Source: Streptomyces cavernicola
GTDB taxonomy: Bacteria > Actinomycetota > Actinomycetes > Streptomycetales > Streptomycetaceae
Direction of reading: 5' to 3'
Length of the DNA stretch: 64,000 bases
NCBI RefSeq assembly: GCF_029968035.1
Contig: NZ_JASCIQ010000031.1
Coordinates: forward strand, 1-64,000
Shown here one piece after another: positions 1-7,446 of this stretch; position 1 is the stretch's first letter, and each line of letters starts with the position of its first letter. The notes below the pieces were generated by a model. The model searched no databases, had not been told where the DNA came from, and saw only the letters and a list, made by a program, of their open reading frames with translations. The position numbers and the translations under genes were made by a program.

Positions 1-618
1 CCGCGCTCCCACCATCCGCTGCACGAGGTCGGCGTACATCTCGCCGACCTCGTTCGGCGTCCAGCGCCCGTCGACGTTGAACCAGCGGGCCACGTCGATG
101 CAGAGGGAGAGCACGGCGAGGGTGGTTCCGGAGACGTCCGGCACCTCAAACTCGCCCGCGTCCACGCCGTCGCTGAGGATCCGGCGTACGGCGGCGTCGC
201 AGCGGCGGCGCAGCAGGACGACCTCGGCGCGGTGGTCCTCGGCGAGCGCGTCCAGCTCGTACTGGACGACGCGTGCGGTGGTGTGGTGGCCGGCGTGCCA
301 GACGACGAAGGAGCGCACGGCCTCGGCGAGGCGTTCGGCGGCGCTGCCGGGGCCGTCCGCGGCGGACTCCAGGATGTCGAGCGCCTTGGTGTGACCGATG
401 GTGCTGATCTTGTGGAGCAGCTCTTCCTTGGTCTTGTAGTGGATGTAGAGCGCGGCGGGGCTCATGCCGGCGCGGCCGGCGATGTCACGCGTGGTGGTCG
501 CGTGGTATCCGCGCTCGGCGAAGGCCTCCACCGCGGCGATCAGCAGCCGCCTGGCCGCGTCGGGCGTCACCTCGCCCCACGGCATGTCCTCGCCGCCGGT
601 CTCCTCCGCGGTACTCAT
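1..618 (-). CDS. TetR/AcrR family transcriptional regulator (3' end cut by window edge)
   Basis: A DNA-binding repressor of the TetR/AcrR family. About 206 residues are visible and the frame is still open at position 1, so the last residues lie outside the window. The N-terminal half carries a typical TetR helix-turn-helix, TTTRDIAGRAGMSPAALYIHY, at about residues 40-60, followed by KTKEELL. The C-terminal half is an all-helical ligand and dimer domain. The start at 618 (MSTAEETGG) is the first ATG giving a normal-length N-terminus. A small palindrome about 50 bases upstream (665-678) may be its own operator. Relatives of this type often control acyl-CoA metabolism or efflux genes, but the target is not visible here. 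The family is clear; the ligand is unknown. Confidence 0.88.
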   Translation of the reverse strand, partial: MSTAEETGGEDMPWGEVTPDAARRLLIAAVEAFAERGYHATTTRDIAGRAGMSPAALYIHYKTKEELLHKISTIGHTKALDILESAADGPGSAAERLAEAVRSFVVWHAGHHTTARVVQYELDALAEDHRAEVVLLRRRCDAAVRRILSDGVDAGEFEVPDVSGTTLAVLSLCIDVARWFNVDGRWTPNEVGEMYADLVQRMVGAR

Positions 619-664
619 CCAGGGCCCCTTCCCTCTCGCAGGACGAACACCATACCCCTGCGGG

Positions 665-678
665 TGAGCAAGCGCTTA
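665..678. promoter_or_regulatory. Possible TetR autoregulatory operator
   Basis: TGAGCAAGCGCTTA is an imperfect palindrome (TnAGC....GCTnA) lying 47-60 bases upstream of the TetR start at 618, where a self-regulating TetR protein would bind. Assignment is by position and symmetry only. Confidence 0.35.
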
Positions 679-690
679 GGGTTGGGGCCC

Positions 691-711
691 GGTCCTTGTG
701 CTGTCAGGACC
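691..711 (-). terminator. Weak hairpin after the caspase gene
   Basis: GGTCCT and AGGACC form a 6-bp stem with a 9-base loop, 21 bases beyond the caspase gene stop at 732. It could end that transcript before the TetR promoter. It is short, has no U-run, and is a weak call. Confidence 0.3.
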
Positions 712-731
712 TCTGAGACGGAGTCCACCAG

Positions 732-2693
732 TCATTGCAACCGAACCGCGAAGGCATACAGCCTGGTGATCTGGTGCTTGCTGTCGTTGTCGTCCGAGAC
801 GAGGTACAGCGGGTATCGGCCCTCGTACTGCCCCGTCTTCCACCGCGGGCCAAGAGCCATGCCCTCGACATTGCCCAGCAGCGGATTGACTTGGGCCGAC
901 TTCGCGTCCACTACTCCCTCACCGCCGGCCGGACAGTCTCGTAGGTCGAAGAGTTGCTTGCTGGCGATGAAGTGGTCCGCTGTCAGTGGGTAGATCGACT
1001 CTTCGTCGGTGACGTCCTGTGCACCGTCGAGCTTCAGATCCGTGACGTGAACGGCGTTGCCGATCCCCTCCGTGTACGCGCGCTGCAGCGCAAGCAGCCG
1101 GTTCTCTCCGACGGCCACCAGGTCCACGAGGTTCAACCCCGCCGGCATCCGCAGTGGGTACTGGCGGTCCGGTTTGTAACTCTTGCCCGGGGAGCCTTTG
1201 TAGCGCTGGATACGCATCAGGTTGTTGCCTCGGTCGTCGCCGTCCTGAGCCAGCGGCGCCTCCAACGCCACATACAGATAGCTGCCGTCCGGACTGACGG
1301 CGAGCGACTCGATCGTGCGGCCCTCCTGTGCGCCGCCCTTGGGCCATTCCCTGAATGCATCCGGCAGGGGAAGCTCGTCGCCCATCTGGTCACCGCTGTC
1401 AACGTCGAATCGACGGATGGCCGGCCCGGTTTCCGATGCCACCAGCATCGTCTTTCCGCCCTGCTCCACGACCAAGGCTTCCCCGTCGAAAGGCGGGTCG
1501 TAGATGTTCTTGCCGTCGCTCAGTGTCGTGCCCGTATCAACCTCGGGCTTCAACTCGGTAGCCGCGCCCAGGTTCAGCGGGAAGACCCTGCCCGGCTCGT
1601 TGTCCGCGATGGCAAGCGCCTCGTCGGACGACCCTGGCAGCAGGGTGATGCCGGACAGGCCGGAGACGTTCTCGTTGTCCACTTCGACCTTGTCGAGGGC
1701 GTCGGAGTAGTCCAGCAGCGTTGCCCCCTCCGAACAGGCCCCACCGGCCGGTTCGGGATTCCACTTCTCCCACATGGCCAAGGCCGGGCCCACTCCCAAC
1801 CCCAGCGCGAGGCCCGCTGCCCCGGCGGTGAACAGCCATCGCAGGCGCGGCCGGCGCGGCTGTTCCGGACCCGGATCGTCGCGCTCCGGAGATGGCGGTA
1901 GGGCCGCATTGCGTACGAAGTCGAGTCCGCCCACACCGTTCACGGCCCGGGACTGCGGTTCCTGATGAATCCTGGGCCTGAGGGCCTCAAGTTCCACCTT
2001 GACCTGCTTGAAGAGCGCATCGAGCCCCAGCATCTCGGGCCCGTTCGAAATTCCCCCACGCATGACCTTCACGAGCGCTTCGGTGAAGGCGGTGCAACTT
2101 TCAGGGTGAGGAGCGTGGGACAACCTGTTACGGGGGGCCGAGGTCATCACATACGAGCCGTCGGAAACGTTGTCGTCCGGGGGCGTCAACGTCTCCACGG
2201 CCGCCTTCGGGCCAAGCTCGGCGCCGGACAGGGTGTCTTCCAGGAACCGACCGCTGTAGCAGCAGTCGAGAAGCAGCACACGGCGCCGGGCCGACCCATG
2301 GTCGCGCATGGCCTGGCGGATGTACTTGGAGTGCACCGAAGCGTACGACTCCTCTGCCACTGAATCGGGAAGGGTCAGGTAGAGCTCCTGGTCCTCCCTG
2401 TCCACCACGCCATGCCCGGCGTAGTACACGATCAGGGTGTCTTTGGCTCTCTTCGCGGCTTGGATGATCGGACGGATCAACGCCGCGCTGTCCTTCGGGT
2501 TCGGTACCGACACGATGGACTTGCTGTCGTCAGGTATTCCCCACACCGTTTTGTCGGTCAGGACCGCGCGTAGTTCGGTCAGGTTGTTGGTGACACTGGG
2601 CAGTCGGTTGAGGTACGTGTACTCGCTGACTCCGATCAGCACACAGACGGAGTTCTTCGGGTCGATCCGGCCTGCCGGATCGACCGTGCTCAC
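732..2693 (-). CDS. Caspase-family peptidase with one membrane helix and a C-terminal phytase-like beta-propeller domain
   Basis: A 653-residue three-part protein. Residues ~15-260 are a caspase/metacaspase-like peptidase: the catalytic His is in YYAGHG (H94) and the catalytic Cys in LLDCCYSG (C145). A basic/Pro linker leads to one hydrophobic helix (~285-307). Residues ~340-653 have repeated propeller-like strands (SGLSGITLLPG, IESLAVSPDGSYLYVA, VEGMALGP, PLYLVSDDND) resembling the 'esterase-like activity of phytase' domain, probably outside the membrane if the caspase is cytosolic. The start is GTG 2693, which overlaps the EACC1 stop by four bases (GTGA); a longer upstream reading (to 2834) runs inside the EACC1 gene and is low-complexity. 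Translational coupling to EACC1 supports a joint role. By analogy with published EACC1-effector pairs this may be a conflict or regulated-death system; that role is inferred. The peptidase fold is certain, the propeller identity likely. Confidence 0.85.
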   Translation of the reverse strand: MSTVDPAGRIDPKNSVCVLIGVSEYTYLNRLPSVTNNLTELRAVLTDKTVWGIPDDSKSIVSVPNPKDSAALIRPIIQAAKRAKDTLIVYYAGHGVVDREDQELYLTLPDSVAEESYASVHSKYIRQAMRDHGSARRRVLLLDCCYSGRFLEDTLSGAELGPKAAVETLTPPDDNVSDGSYVMTSAPRNRLSHAPHPESCTAFTEALVKVMRGGISNGPEMLGLDALFKQVKVELEALRPRIHQEPQSRAVNGVGGLDFVRNAALPPSPERDDPGPEQPRRPRLRWLFTAGAAGLALGLGVGPALAMWEKWNPEPAGGACSEGATLLDYSDALDKVEVDNENVSGLSGITLLPGSSDEALAIADNEPGRVFPLNLGAATELKPEVDTGTTLSDGKNIYDPPFDGEALVVEQGGKTMLVASETGPAIRRFDVDSGDQMGDELPLPDAFREWPKGGAQEGRTIESLAVSPDGSYLYVALEAPLAQDGDDRGNNLMRIQRYKGSPGKSYKPDRQYPLRMPAGLNLVDLVAVGENRLLALQRAYTEGIGNAVHVTDLKLDGAQDVTDEESIYPLTADHFIASKQLFDLRDCPAGGEGVVDAKSAQVNPLLGNVEGMALGPRWKTGQYEGRYPLYLVSDDNDSKHQITRLYAFAVRLQ

Positions 2694-3061
2694 CGGGATC
2701 CCCCGGAACCGGGCTCGCCTTCGTCGGGCTCCGGGTCCGGTTCCTGGAGCGCACGGAGGACCCTCTCGACCTGATCGGGAGTCAGCTCGGAGAGCGTGAG
2801 CCTGGTGCCGTGCTCCTTTCGGCTCGCACGCCACGCCGCGTACGCCGGCGGCAGTTGGGCGAGGGCACCTGCCGCACCGATCACAGCGACGACGGCCTCG
2901 ATGCTGACGCCCATCGCACCGGGCGGCAGCTGCCGCTCGACTCCCTCGATGCGGACTCCGCCACGCAGTGCCCTGTCATCGGCGAGCCACGCCCGAAGAG
3001 ACTCCAGGTCTTCGTTGCGCTCATCCTCGGCGATCCCGACCAGTTCGAACTTGATCTCCAT
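2690..3061 (-). CDS. EACC1-like (effector-associated constant component 1) protein
   Basis: A 123-residue protein of the type found next to predicted effector domains in actinobacteria (EACC1 family). It has an acidic strand/helix N-terminus (MEIKFELVGIAEDERNEDLE), a central hydrophobic segment (~51-70, GVSIEAVVAVIGAAGALAQL), then a basic turn and a conserved-looking stretch (HGTRLTLSELTPDQVERVL), with an acidic, Pro/Gly-rich tail. The start is the ATG at 3061; 34 further codons are open upstream but read as non-coding. Its stop overlaps the caspase GTG start by four bases, so the two are translationally coupled, with EACC1 first. A short inverted repeat lies 50 bases upstream. The exact job of EACC1 is unknown; a role in tethering or holding the effector is an inference from its constant pairing with effectors. 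Confidence 0.75.
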   Translation of the reverse strand: MEIKFELVGIAEDERNEDLESLRAWLADDRALRGGVRIEGVERQLPPGAMGVSIEAVVAVIGAAGALAQLPPAYAAWRASRKEHGTRLTLSELTPDQVERVLRALQEPDPEPDEGEPGSGGSR

Positions 3062-3110
3062 CGCGTCCCCCAACCCTCGCGAACGGGAAGTCGAGCTGCA
3101 CGTCACCTCG

Positions 3111-3128
3111 GTCACGGACGACCGTGAC
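3111..3128. promoter_or_regulatory. Inverted repeat upstream of the EACC1-caspase unit
   Basis: GTCACGG and CCGTGAC are perfect 7-base arms around ACGA, 50-67 bases upstream of the EACC1 start. The position suits an operator or promoter element; no binding protein can be named. Confidence 0.4.
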
Positions 3129-3222
3129 AACCACCAATTACGGTACAGATCAAGGGACTTCACGCACCAGTGAACAGGACGGAGATGCCCGGGAGTTCCC
3201 GCCCGAGCCGCAAACGTGATAC

Positions 3223-3952
3223 GTGGCCCTACAGATCCAGTTCGGCGCGGACCGTCTTTCCTACGGGAAGCCGGTCAAGCACCGCCCATCGGTCGGCCAG
3301 CGTCCCGTACTCGGTCCAGACCGTCGCCAAGATCGAACAGGGGCGGCGCTTTCCGCAGCCGGACTTCGTGGAGCGGGCGGAGGAGATCCTGGACGCGTTC
3401 GGGGCGCTGCGGGGTGCGGCGCGGCATCTGTCCCGGCAGCCGGGGTTGGCGAGTTGGTTCCGCCAGTGGGCGAAGTTCGAGGCGGAGGCGGTGAGTCTGT
3501 ACACGGCCCCCGCTTCCGGACGAGCAACAGCTGAGCGAGCGCATCGCCGCACGCCTGGCCCGCCAGCACCTGCTGGCGACGAGCCGGACACCGCCGACGG
3601 CGTTCAGCTTCATCGTGGAGCAGGCGGTGCCGGACCGGCACACGGGCGGGGAGAGTGTGACGCGGGAGCTGTACGACCACTTGGTGGGCGTGGTCGAGCG
3701 GCATGGAACGTGGAGTTCCAACTGATGCCTCTGCGGCAGCCGGTGCATGCGGGGTTGGATGGCCCGATGCGGCTGGCCGAGACGGGCGACAATTGCTGGT
3801 TCGGCTACTCGGAAGGCCAGGAGAACGGGCGCCTCATCACCGATGCGAAAGAGATCAGCCGCCTCCATCAGCGCGATGCCAGGATGCGCTCACAGGCCCT
3901 GACCCCCGAGGATTCCTTGGGCCTGTTGAAGCGAATGCGAGGAGCGCTATGA
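3223..3952 (+). pseudogene. Broken XRE-family/DUF5753 regulator
   Basis: Remains of a DUF5753-type helix-turn-helix regulator. The recognition-helix region is readable at ~3297-3506 (YSVQTVAKIEQGRRFPQ, then FVERAEEILDAFGAL and AEAVSLYT). The frame then shifts: the next family segment (PLPDEQQLSERIAARLARQ ... FIVEQAVP ... ELYDHLVGVVERHG) is in another frame at ~3510-3713, and the end (EFQLMPLRQPVHAGLDG ... ALTPEDSLGLLKRMRGAL) is back in the first frame at ~3714-3952. The block normally reading YECRVVPGLLQTEAYAR is missing, so a deletion plus at least one further frameshift have occurred; the true N-terminal helix is also not recognisable. A single open frame spans the region only because GC-rich frames rarely stop. 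The ATGA overlap with the DUF397 gene is kept. Loss of function is inferred from these breaks. Confidence 0.8.
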
Positions 3953-4152
3953 GCACGTCCGAACTGGCCTGGTTCAAGAGCAGTTACAGCGGCTCGCAGG
4001 GTGACGACTGCGTCGAGGTGGCGATGTCCGGGACGGGCTCGGAGTCGACCGGAACGGTCCACGTACGGGACTCCAAACTGCGGCAGAGCCCGCAGCTGGC
4101 CGTGACCCCCGAACCGTGGCGGCGCTTCCTCTCGTACGCAAGGCACGCCTGA
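3949..4152 (+). CDS. DUF397 domain protein
   Basis: A 67-residue DUF397 protein with the family hallmarks: WFKSSYSGSQGDDCVEVA at the N-terminus and VHVRDSKLRQSPQLAVTPEPWRRFL towards the end. Such small proteins are very abundant in Streptomyces and are normally encoded directly after an XRE/DUF5753 regulator, as here (ATGA overlap at 3949-3952). Some characterised pairs act in morphological or secondary-metabolite control, with DUF397 as partner of the regulator. Its partner here looks broken, so the gene is probably an orphaned second half; it could still act with another DUF5753 protein. The family call is certain; the function is not. Confidence 0.88.
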   Translation: MSTSELAWFKSSYSGSQGDDCVEVAMSGTGSESTGTVHVRDSKLRQSPQLAVTPEPWRRFLSYARHA

Positions 4153-4172
4153 AGCCGAACCGGTCGGGACCG

Positions 4173-4463
4173 CTAAGGCGTCTTGAACGGGTCGTGGTCC
4201 GCGAGGATCTTCTCCATCCTCGCCTGGTCGACCCGGCTGACCAGCGCCCCCGCCTCCTGTCGGTCCCGGACCACCTTGGCGAGGGTGAAGGACGACGTGA
4301 CCAGGTACAGCATCGCGATGGCGAGGAAGGCCCGGATCCAGACGTCGACGTCCATGTAGAGGATGGCGATCACGACGGCCGCAAGGGCGACCGCGAAGGA
4401 CGCCACCGCCATGCCGTAGTACGCGGCGGTGTTCTGCTGCTTGATCGGCGCTTCGGATGTCAT
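4173..4463 (-). CDS. YiaA/YiaB-type inner membrane protein
   Basis: A 96-residue protein with two hydrophobic helices, ~14-36 (YYGMAVASFAVALAAVVIAIL) and ~42-60 (VWIRAFLAIAMLYLVTSSFTL), then a soluble tail with DRQE and a helix ending ILADHDPFKTP. This matches the yiaA/yiaB two-helix domain. The start at 4463 (MTSEAPIKQQ) is preferred; an in-frame ATG four codons upstream is possible. Function is unknown in the family. The gene ends 20 bases from the DUF397 gene (tail to tail) and lies just downstream of the acyl-CoA dehydrogenase on the same strand, 61 bases apart. Confidence 0.8.
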   Translation of the reverse strand: MTSEAPIKQQNTAAYYGMAVASFAVALAAVVIAILYMDVDVWIRAFLAIAMLYLVTSSFTLAKVVRDRQEAGALVSRVDQARMEKILADHDPFKTP

Positions 4464-4524
4464 GCCCCAGAGCATCGGCCCGCAAGGCCGAAACCCCTAT
4501 CCGTACAGGTACTCAACTGCGTAC

Positions 4525-5676
4525 TCAGAACGCCGAAACCCCGGTCAGGGCGCGTCCGATGACGAGTTTCTGGATCTGGCTCGTGCCCTCGTACAGCGTC
4601 ATCACGCGGGCGTCGCGCAGGAGTTTGCCGACCGGGTACTCGTCGATGTAGCCGTAGCCGCCGAAGACCTGCAGGGCGTTGTTGGCCGCGCGGACCGCCG
4701 CCTCGGAGGCGAACAGCTTGGCCTTGGAGGACTCGGTGGTGAAGGGCCGGCCGCGGTCGATGAGGTCCGCGACCCGCCAGGTCAGCAGCCGGGCGGCGTC
4801 CACGTCGACGGCAATGTCGCTGATCAGTTCCTGGACGAGCTGGTGCTGCGCGATGGGCTTGCCGAACTGCTCGCGCTCGCCCGCGTACCCCACCGCCGCG
4901 TCGAGCGCCGCCTGCGCGATGCCGACGCAGCCCGCCGCGACCGACATCCGGCCCTTGGCGAGCGCCGACATGGCGACCGAGAACCCCTTGCCCTCGGTCC
5001 CGAGCATCGCGCTCGCCGGCACCCGTACGCCCTCCAGGACCAGCTCGGCGGTGGCCTGGCCGCGCAGGCCGAGCTTGCCGTGGACGGTGCGGCGGGTGAG
5101 GCCGGGGGTGTCTGTGGGGATCAGGAAGGCGGAGACGCCGCGGTGGCCGGGCTCTGCGCCGGTGCGGGCGAAGAGCAGGACGACATCGGCCCAAGTCCCG
5201 TTCGTGATGAACATCTTGGCGCCGTCGATGACGTACGAGTCGCCGTCCCGTACGGCCCGCGTGCTGAGGTTGCCCGCGTCGGAGCCGGTGCCGGGCTCGG
5301 TGAGGCCGAAGCAGCCGACGTACGCGCCGGAGGTGAGGCCGGGGAGCCACTGCTGCTTCTGCTCCTCGGTCCCCCAGGACGCGATGGTCTTGCCGACCAG
5401 GCCGAGCGAGACGGAGACGATGCCGCGCACGGACGAGTCGCCACGGCCCAGCTCCTCCGTCACCAGGCAGTACGCGAGGTGGTCGCCGCCGGAGCCGCCG
5501 TACTCCTCGTCGATCGTGAGGCCGAGGAAGCCGACCTCGCCGAGCTTCTTCACGATGGACCGGTCGACGCTCTCGGCCCGGTCCCACTCGACGACGTGGG
5601 GTGCGATCTCCCGGTCGACGAAGTCCCGTGCGAGCTGCCGGACGGCGTTCTGTTCCTCGCTCAGCTCCAGGTTCAC
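4525..5676 (-). CDS. Acyl-CoA dehydrogenase
   Basis: A 383-residue FAD enzyme that oxidises acyl-CoA to the 2-enoyl-CoA in fatty-acid or branched-chain breakdown and passes electrons to ETF. The three-domain layout is complete: helical N-terminus (LSEEQNAVRQLARDFVDREIAP), middle strand domain with the FAD/substrate loop CFGLTEPGTGSDAGN and FITNG, and C-terminal helices with the dimer/FAD stretch REQFGKPIAQHQLVQ, QVFGGYGYIDEYPV and the likely catalytic Glu in LYEGTSQIQ. The length is normal. The gene is divergent from a TetR gene at 5731 with a 54-base gap holding a TetR-type operator (5694-5710), so it is very probably controlled by that repressor. Chain length or branch specificity cannot be read off. 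Confidence 0.95.
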   Translation of the reverse strand: MNLELSEEQNAVRQLARDFVDREIAPHVVEWDRAESVDRSIVKKLGEVGFLGLTIDEEYGGSGGDHLAYCLVTEELGRGDSSVRGIVSVSLGLVGKTIASWGTEEQKQQWLPGLTSGAYVGCFGLTEPGTGSDAGNLSTRAVRDGDSYVIDGAKMFITNGTWADVVLLFARTGAEPGHRGVSAFLIPTDTPGLTRRTVHGKLGLRGQATAELVLEGVRVPASAMLGTEGKGFSVAMSALAKGRMSVAAGCVGIAQAALDAAVGYAGEREQFGKPIAQHQLVQELISDIAVDVDAARLLTWRVADLIDRGRPFTTESSKAKLFASEAAVRAANNALQVFGGYGYIDEYPVGKLLRDARVMTLYEGTSQIQKLVIGRALTGVSAF

Positions 5677-5693
5677 GCGGTCCAGCTCCTTTT

Positions 5694-5710
5694 AATTACC
5701 ACTGCTAGTT
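5694..5710. promoter_or_regulatory. TetR-type operator, copy 1 of a three-site motif
   Basis: AATTACCACTGCTAGTT (reverse AACTAGCAGTGGTAATT) lies between the divergent acyl-CoA dehydrogenase and TetR genes. It matches the sites at 11703-11719 and 55577-55593 at most positions, and is the most degenerate of the three. Confidence 0.6.
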
Positions 5711-5730
5711 TTATGCTCGCAGGCCCTACT

Positions 5731-6408
5731 ATGAGCCGCATGGCCCGCCCGCGCAAGCCCCTCCTCAGCCGAGACAGAATCGTCGACACGGCGCGCGCGC
5801 TCGTGGACGCCGAAGGGCTCGCGGCGCTCTCCACCCGCCGGCTCGCCGCCGAGCTGGGCGTGAGCGGGCCCTCGCTCTACAACCACTTCCGCACCAAGGA
5901 CCAGATCCTGGAGGCGGTCGCGGACTCGGTGAGCGCGCGGGTCGACCTGGCGATGTTCGAGGACGGCAGGCCCTGGCGCACCGCCCTGCACGACTGGGCC
6001 GTCTCCTACCGCGCCGTGCTCACCGAGCACCCGAACATCGTCCCGGTGCTCGCCCAGGGTCCGGGCCGCCGCCCGGCCGGACTCCGGCTCGCCGACGCGG
6101 TGTTCGGCGCGATGACGGCCTCGGGCTGGCCGCCCGCGCAGGCCACCTCGATCGGCGCCCTGATGCGGTACTTCGTGATGGGCTCCGCGCTCGGCTCGTT
6201 CGCGGGCGGCTTCGTCGACGACGAGACGGCGTACGACCCGGCCGACTACCCGCACCTCGGCCAGGCCCACCTGCTCGCCGAGCGGCAGGAGAAGGTCGAC
6301 GAGCGCGCCTTCGAGACCGGCCTGCAGGCCCTGCTCGACGGCCTCGCGGTGCAGTACGAGGCGCTGGCCCCGCGGGAGCGCAACAGGCGCAGCGCGCATG
6401 ACGATTGA
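5731..6408 (+). CDS. TetR family regulator with TetR_C-type domain
   Basis: A 225-residue repressor. Residues ~10-60 form the TetR helix-turn-helix (LSRDRIVDTARALVDAEG, LSTRRLAAELGVSGPSLYNHF), followed by a C-terminal domain like that of tetracycline-repressor relatives (WRTALHDWAVSYRAVLTEHPN, GALMRYFVMGSALGSFAGGF). The start is ATG 5731 (MSRMARPRK); ATG 5740 is an alternative. It is divergent from the acyl-CoA dehydrogenase at 4525 and shares a short operator-containing gap, so autoregulation and control of that gene are likely. Similar operators at 11.7 and 55.6 kb suggest a wider regulon of acyl-CoA and aldehyde metabolism. The last codons and stop lie inside a 22-base tandem duplication (6397-6440). 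Confidence 0.92.
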   Translation: MSRMARPRKPLLSRDRIVDTARALVDAEGLAALSTRRLAAELGVSGPSLYNHFRTKDQILEAVADSVSARVDLAMFEDGRPWRTALHDWAVSYRAVLTEHPNIVPVLAQGPGRRPAGLRLADAVFGAMTASGWPPAQATSIGALMRYFVMGSALGSFAGGFVDDETAYDPADYPHLGQAHLLAERQEKVDERAFETGLQALLDGLAVQYEALAPRERNRRSAHDD

Positions 6409-6440
6409 CGGCTCCCGGCACGACGATTGACGGCTCCCGT
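6397..6440. repeat. 22-bp tandem duplication spanning the TetR stop codon
   Basis: Two adjacent 22-base copies (6397-6418, 6419-6440) differ at two positions. The first encodes the last residues (HDD) and stop of the TetR gene; the second repeats them just after the stop. The second copy overlaps the inverted repeat at 6426-6444. Confidence 0.85.
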
Positions 6441-6444
6441 CAAT
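6426..6444. promoter_or_regulatory. Perfect 8-bp inverted repeat before the DMT exporter gene
   Basis: ATTGACGG and CCGTCAAT are perfect arms around CTC, 40-58 bases upstream of the start at 6484 and 18 bases beyond the TetR stop. It could be an operator for the exporter gene or a small terminator for the TetR gene; the short loop fits either. Confidence 0.45.
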
Positions 6445-6483
6445 TCGTTCGGCGCCGAAGTGTTCCGCCCGTAGCGTCGTCCC

Positions 6484-7446
6484 ATGAGTTCTTCCACGCC
6501 GCGGGCCGGCCGCCGACCCGAGGTGCTCGCGATTGCGGCCGCCACCGTGACCGTCGTGCTGTGGGCGTCCGCGTTCGTCTCCATCCGCAGCGCCGGCGCG
6601 GCGTACTCGCCGGGTGCGCTCGCCCTCGGCCGGCTGCTCTCCGGCACCGTGGTCCTCGCGCTGATCTGGGCGCTGCGCCGCGAGGGGCTGCCGCCGCGGG
6701 CCGCCTGGCCGGGCATCGCGGTCTCCGGCGTGCTGTGGTTCGGCCTTTACATGGTGGCGCTCAACTGGGGCGAGCAGCTGGTCGACGCGGGCACGGCCGC
6801 TCTCGTCGTGAACGTCGGGCCGCTGCTCATGGCGCTGCTCGGCGGGTGGCTCCTGAAGGAGGGGCTGCCGCCGCGGCTGCTCGCCGGGATGGCCGTGTCC
6901 TTCGGGGGCGCGGTGGTCGTGGGCCTGTCCATGTCGGGCGGCGGGGACGCCTCGCTGCTCGGGGTCGCGCTCTGCCTGGTGGCGGCGCTCACGTACGCGA
7001 GCGGTGTCGTCGCGCAGAAGCCCGCCCTGCGGTACGCGAGTCCGCTGCAGGTCACGACGTTCGGCTGCGCGATCGGGGCGGCGGCCTGCCTGCCGTTCGC
7101 GGGGCGGCTGCTCGACGAGGCCGCGCGCGCCCCGCTGACGGCCACGCTCAACATGGTCTACCTGGGCGTCTTCCCGACGGCCCTGGCGTTCACGACCTGG
7201 GCGTACGCCCTGGCCCGTACGACGGCGGGGAAGATGGGCGCGACCACCTACGCGGTGCCGGCGATCGTCGTCCTGATGTCCTGGCTGGTCCTGGACGAGG
7301 TGCCGGGGTGGCTCACGCTGCTCGGCGGCGTCTGCTGCCTCGCGGGCGTGGCGGTGTCGCGCTCCCGGCCGCGCCGGTCCCGCGACACCGCCCCGGTCCC
7401 CACACCCGAGGTCAGCGGGCGGCCGCCCGCCCGGCGAGCACCTTGA
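6484..7446 (+). CDS. EamA/DMT-superfamily membrane transporter
   Basis: A 320-residue inner-membrane protein with ten predicted helices arranged as two EamA repeats: one begins LAIAAATVTVVLWASAFVSI, the second LLGVALCLVAALTYASGVVA. A conserved DMT-type stretch, YLGVFPTALAFTTWAYAL, is present near residue 225. Family members export amino acids, metabolites or drugs; the substrate cannot be predicted. The C-terminal ~30 residues are basic and Pro-rich. The gene follows the TetR gene at 5731 by 75 bases on the same strand, and its 3' end overlaps the convergent MFS gene by 35 bases, so both coding regions share DNA at their tails. Confidence 0.92.
   Translation: MSSSTPRAGRRPEVLAIAAATVTVVLWASAFVSIRSAGAAYSPGALALGRLLSGTVVLALIWALRREGLPPRAAWPGIAVSGVLWFGLYMVALNWGEQLVDAGTAALVVNVGPLLMALLGGWLLKEGLPPRLLAGMAVSFGGAVVVGLSMSGGGDASLLGVALCLVAALTYASGVVAQKPALRYASPLQVTTFGCAIGAAACLPFAGRLLDEAARAPLTATLNMVYLGVFPTALAFTTWAYALARTTAGKMGATTYAVPAIVVLMSWLVLDEVPGWLTLLGGVCCLAGVAVSRSRPRRSRDTAPVPTPEVSGRPPARRAP

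Noticed and set aside
4429..6408. A 659-residue plus-strand frame ahead of the TetR gene
   Set aside because: Its first ~430 residues are antisense to the acyl-CoA dehydrogenase and low-complexity; only the TetR part from 5731 is real.
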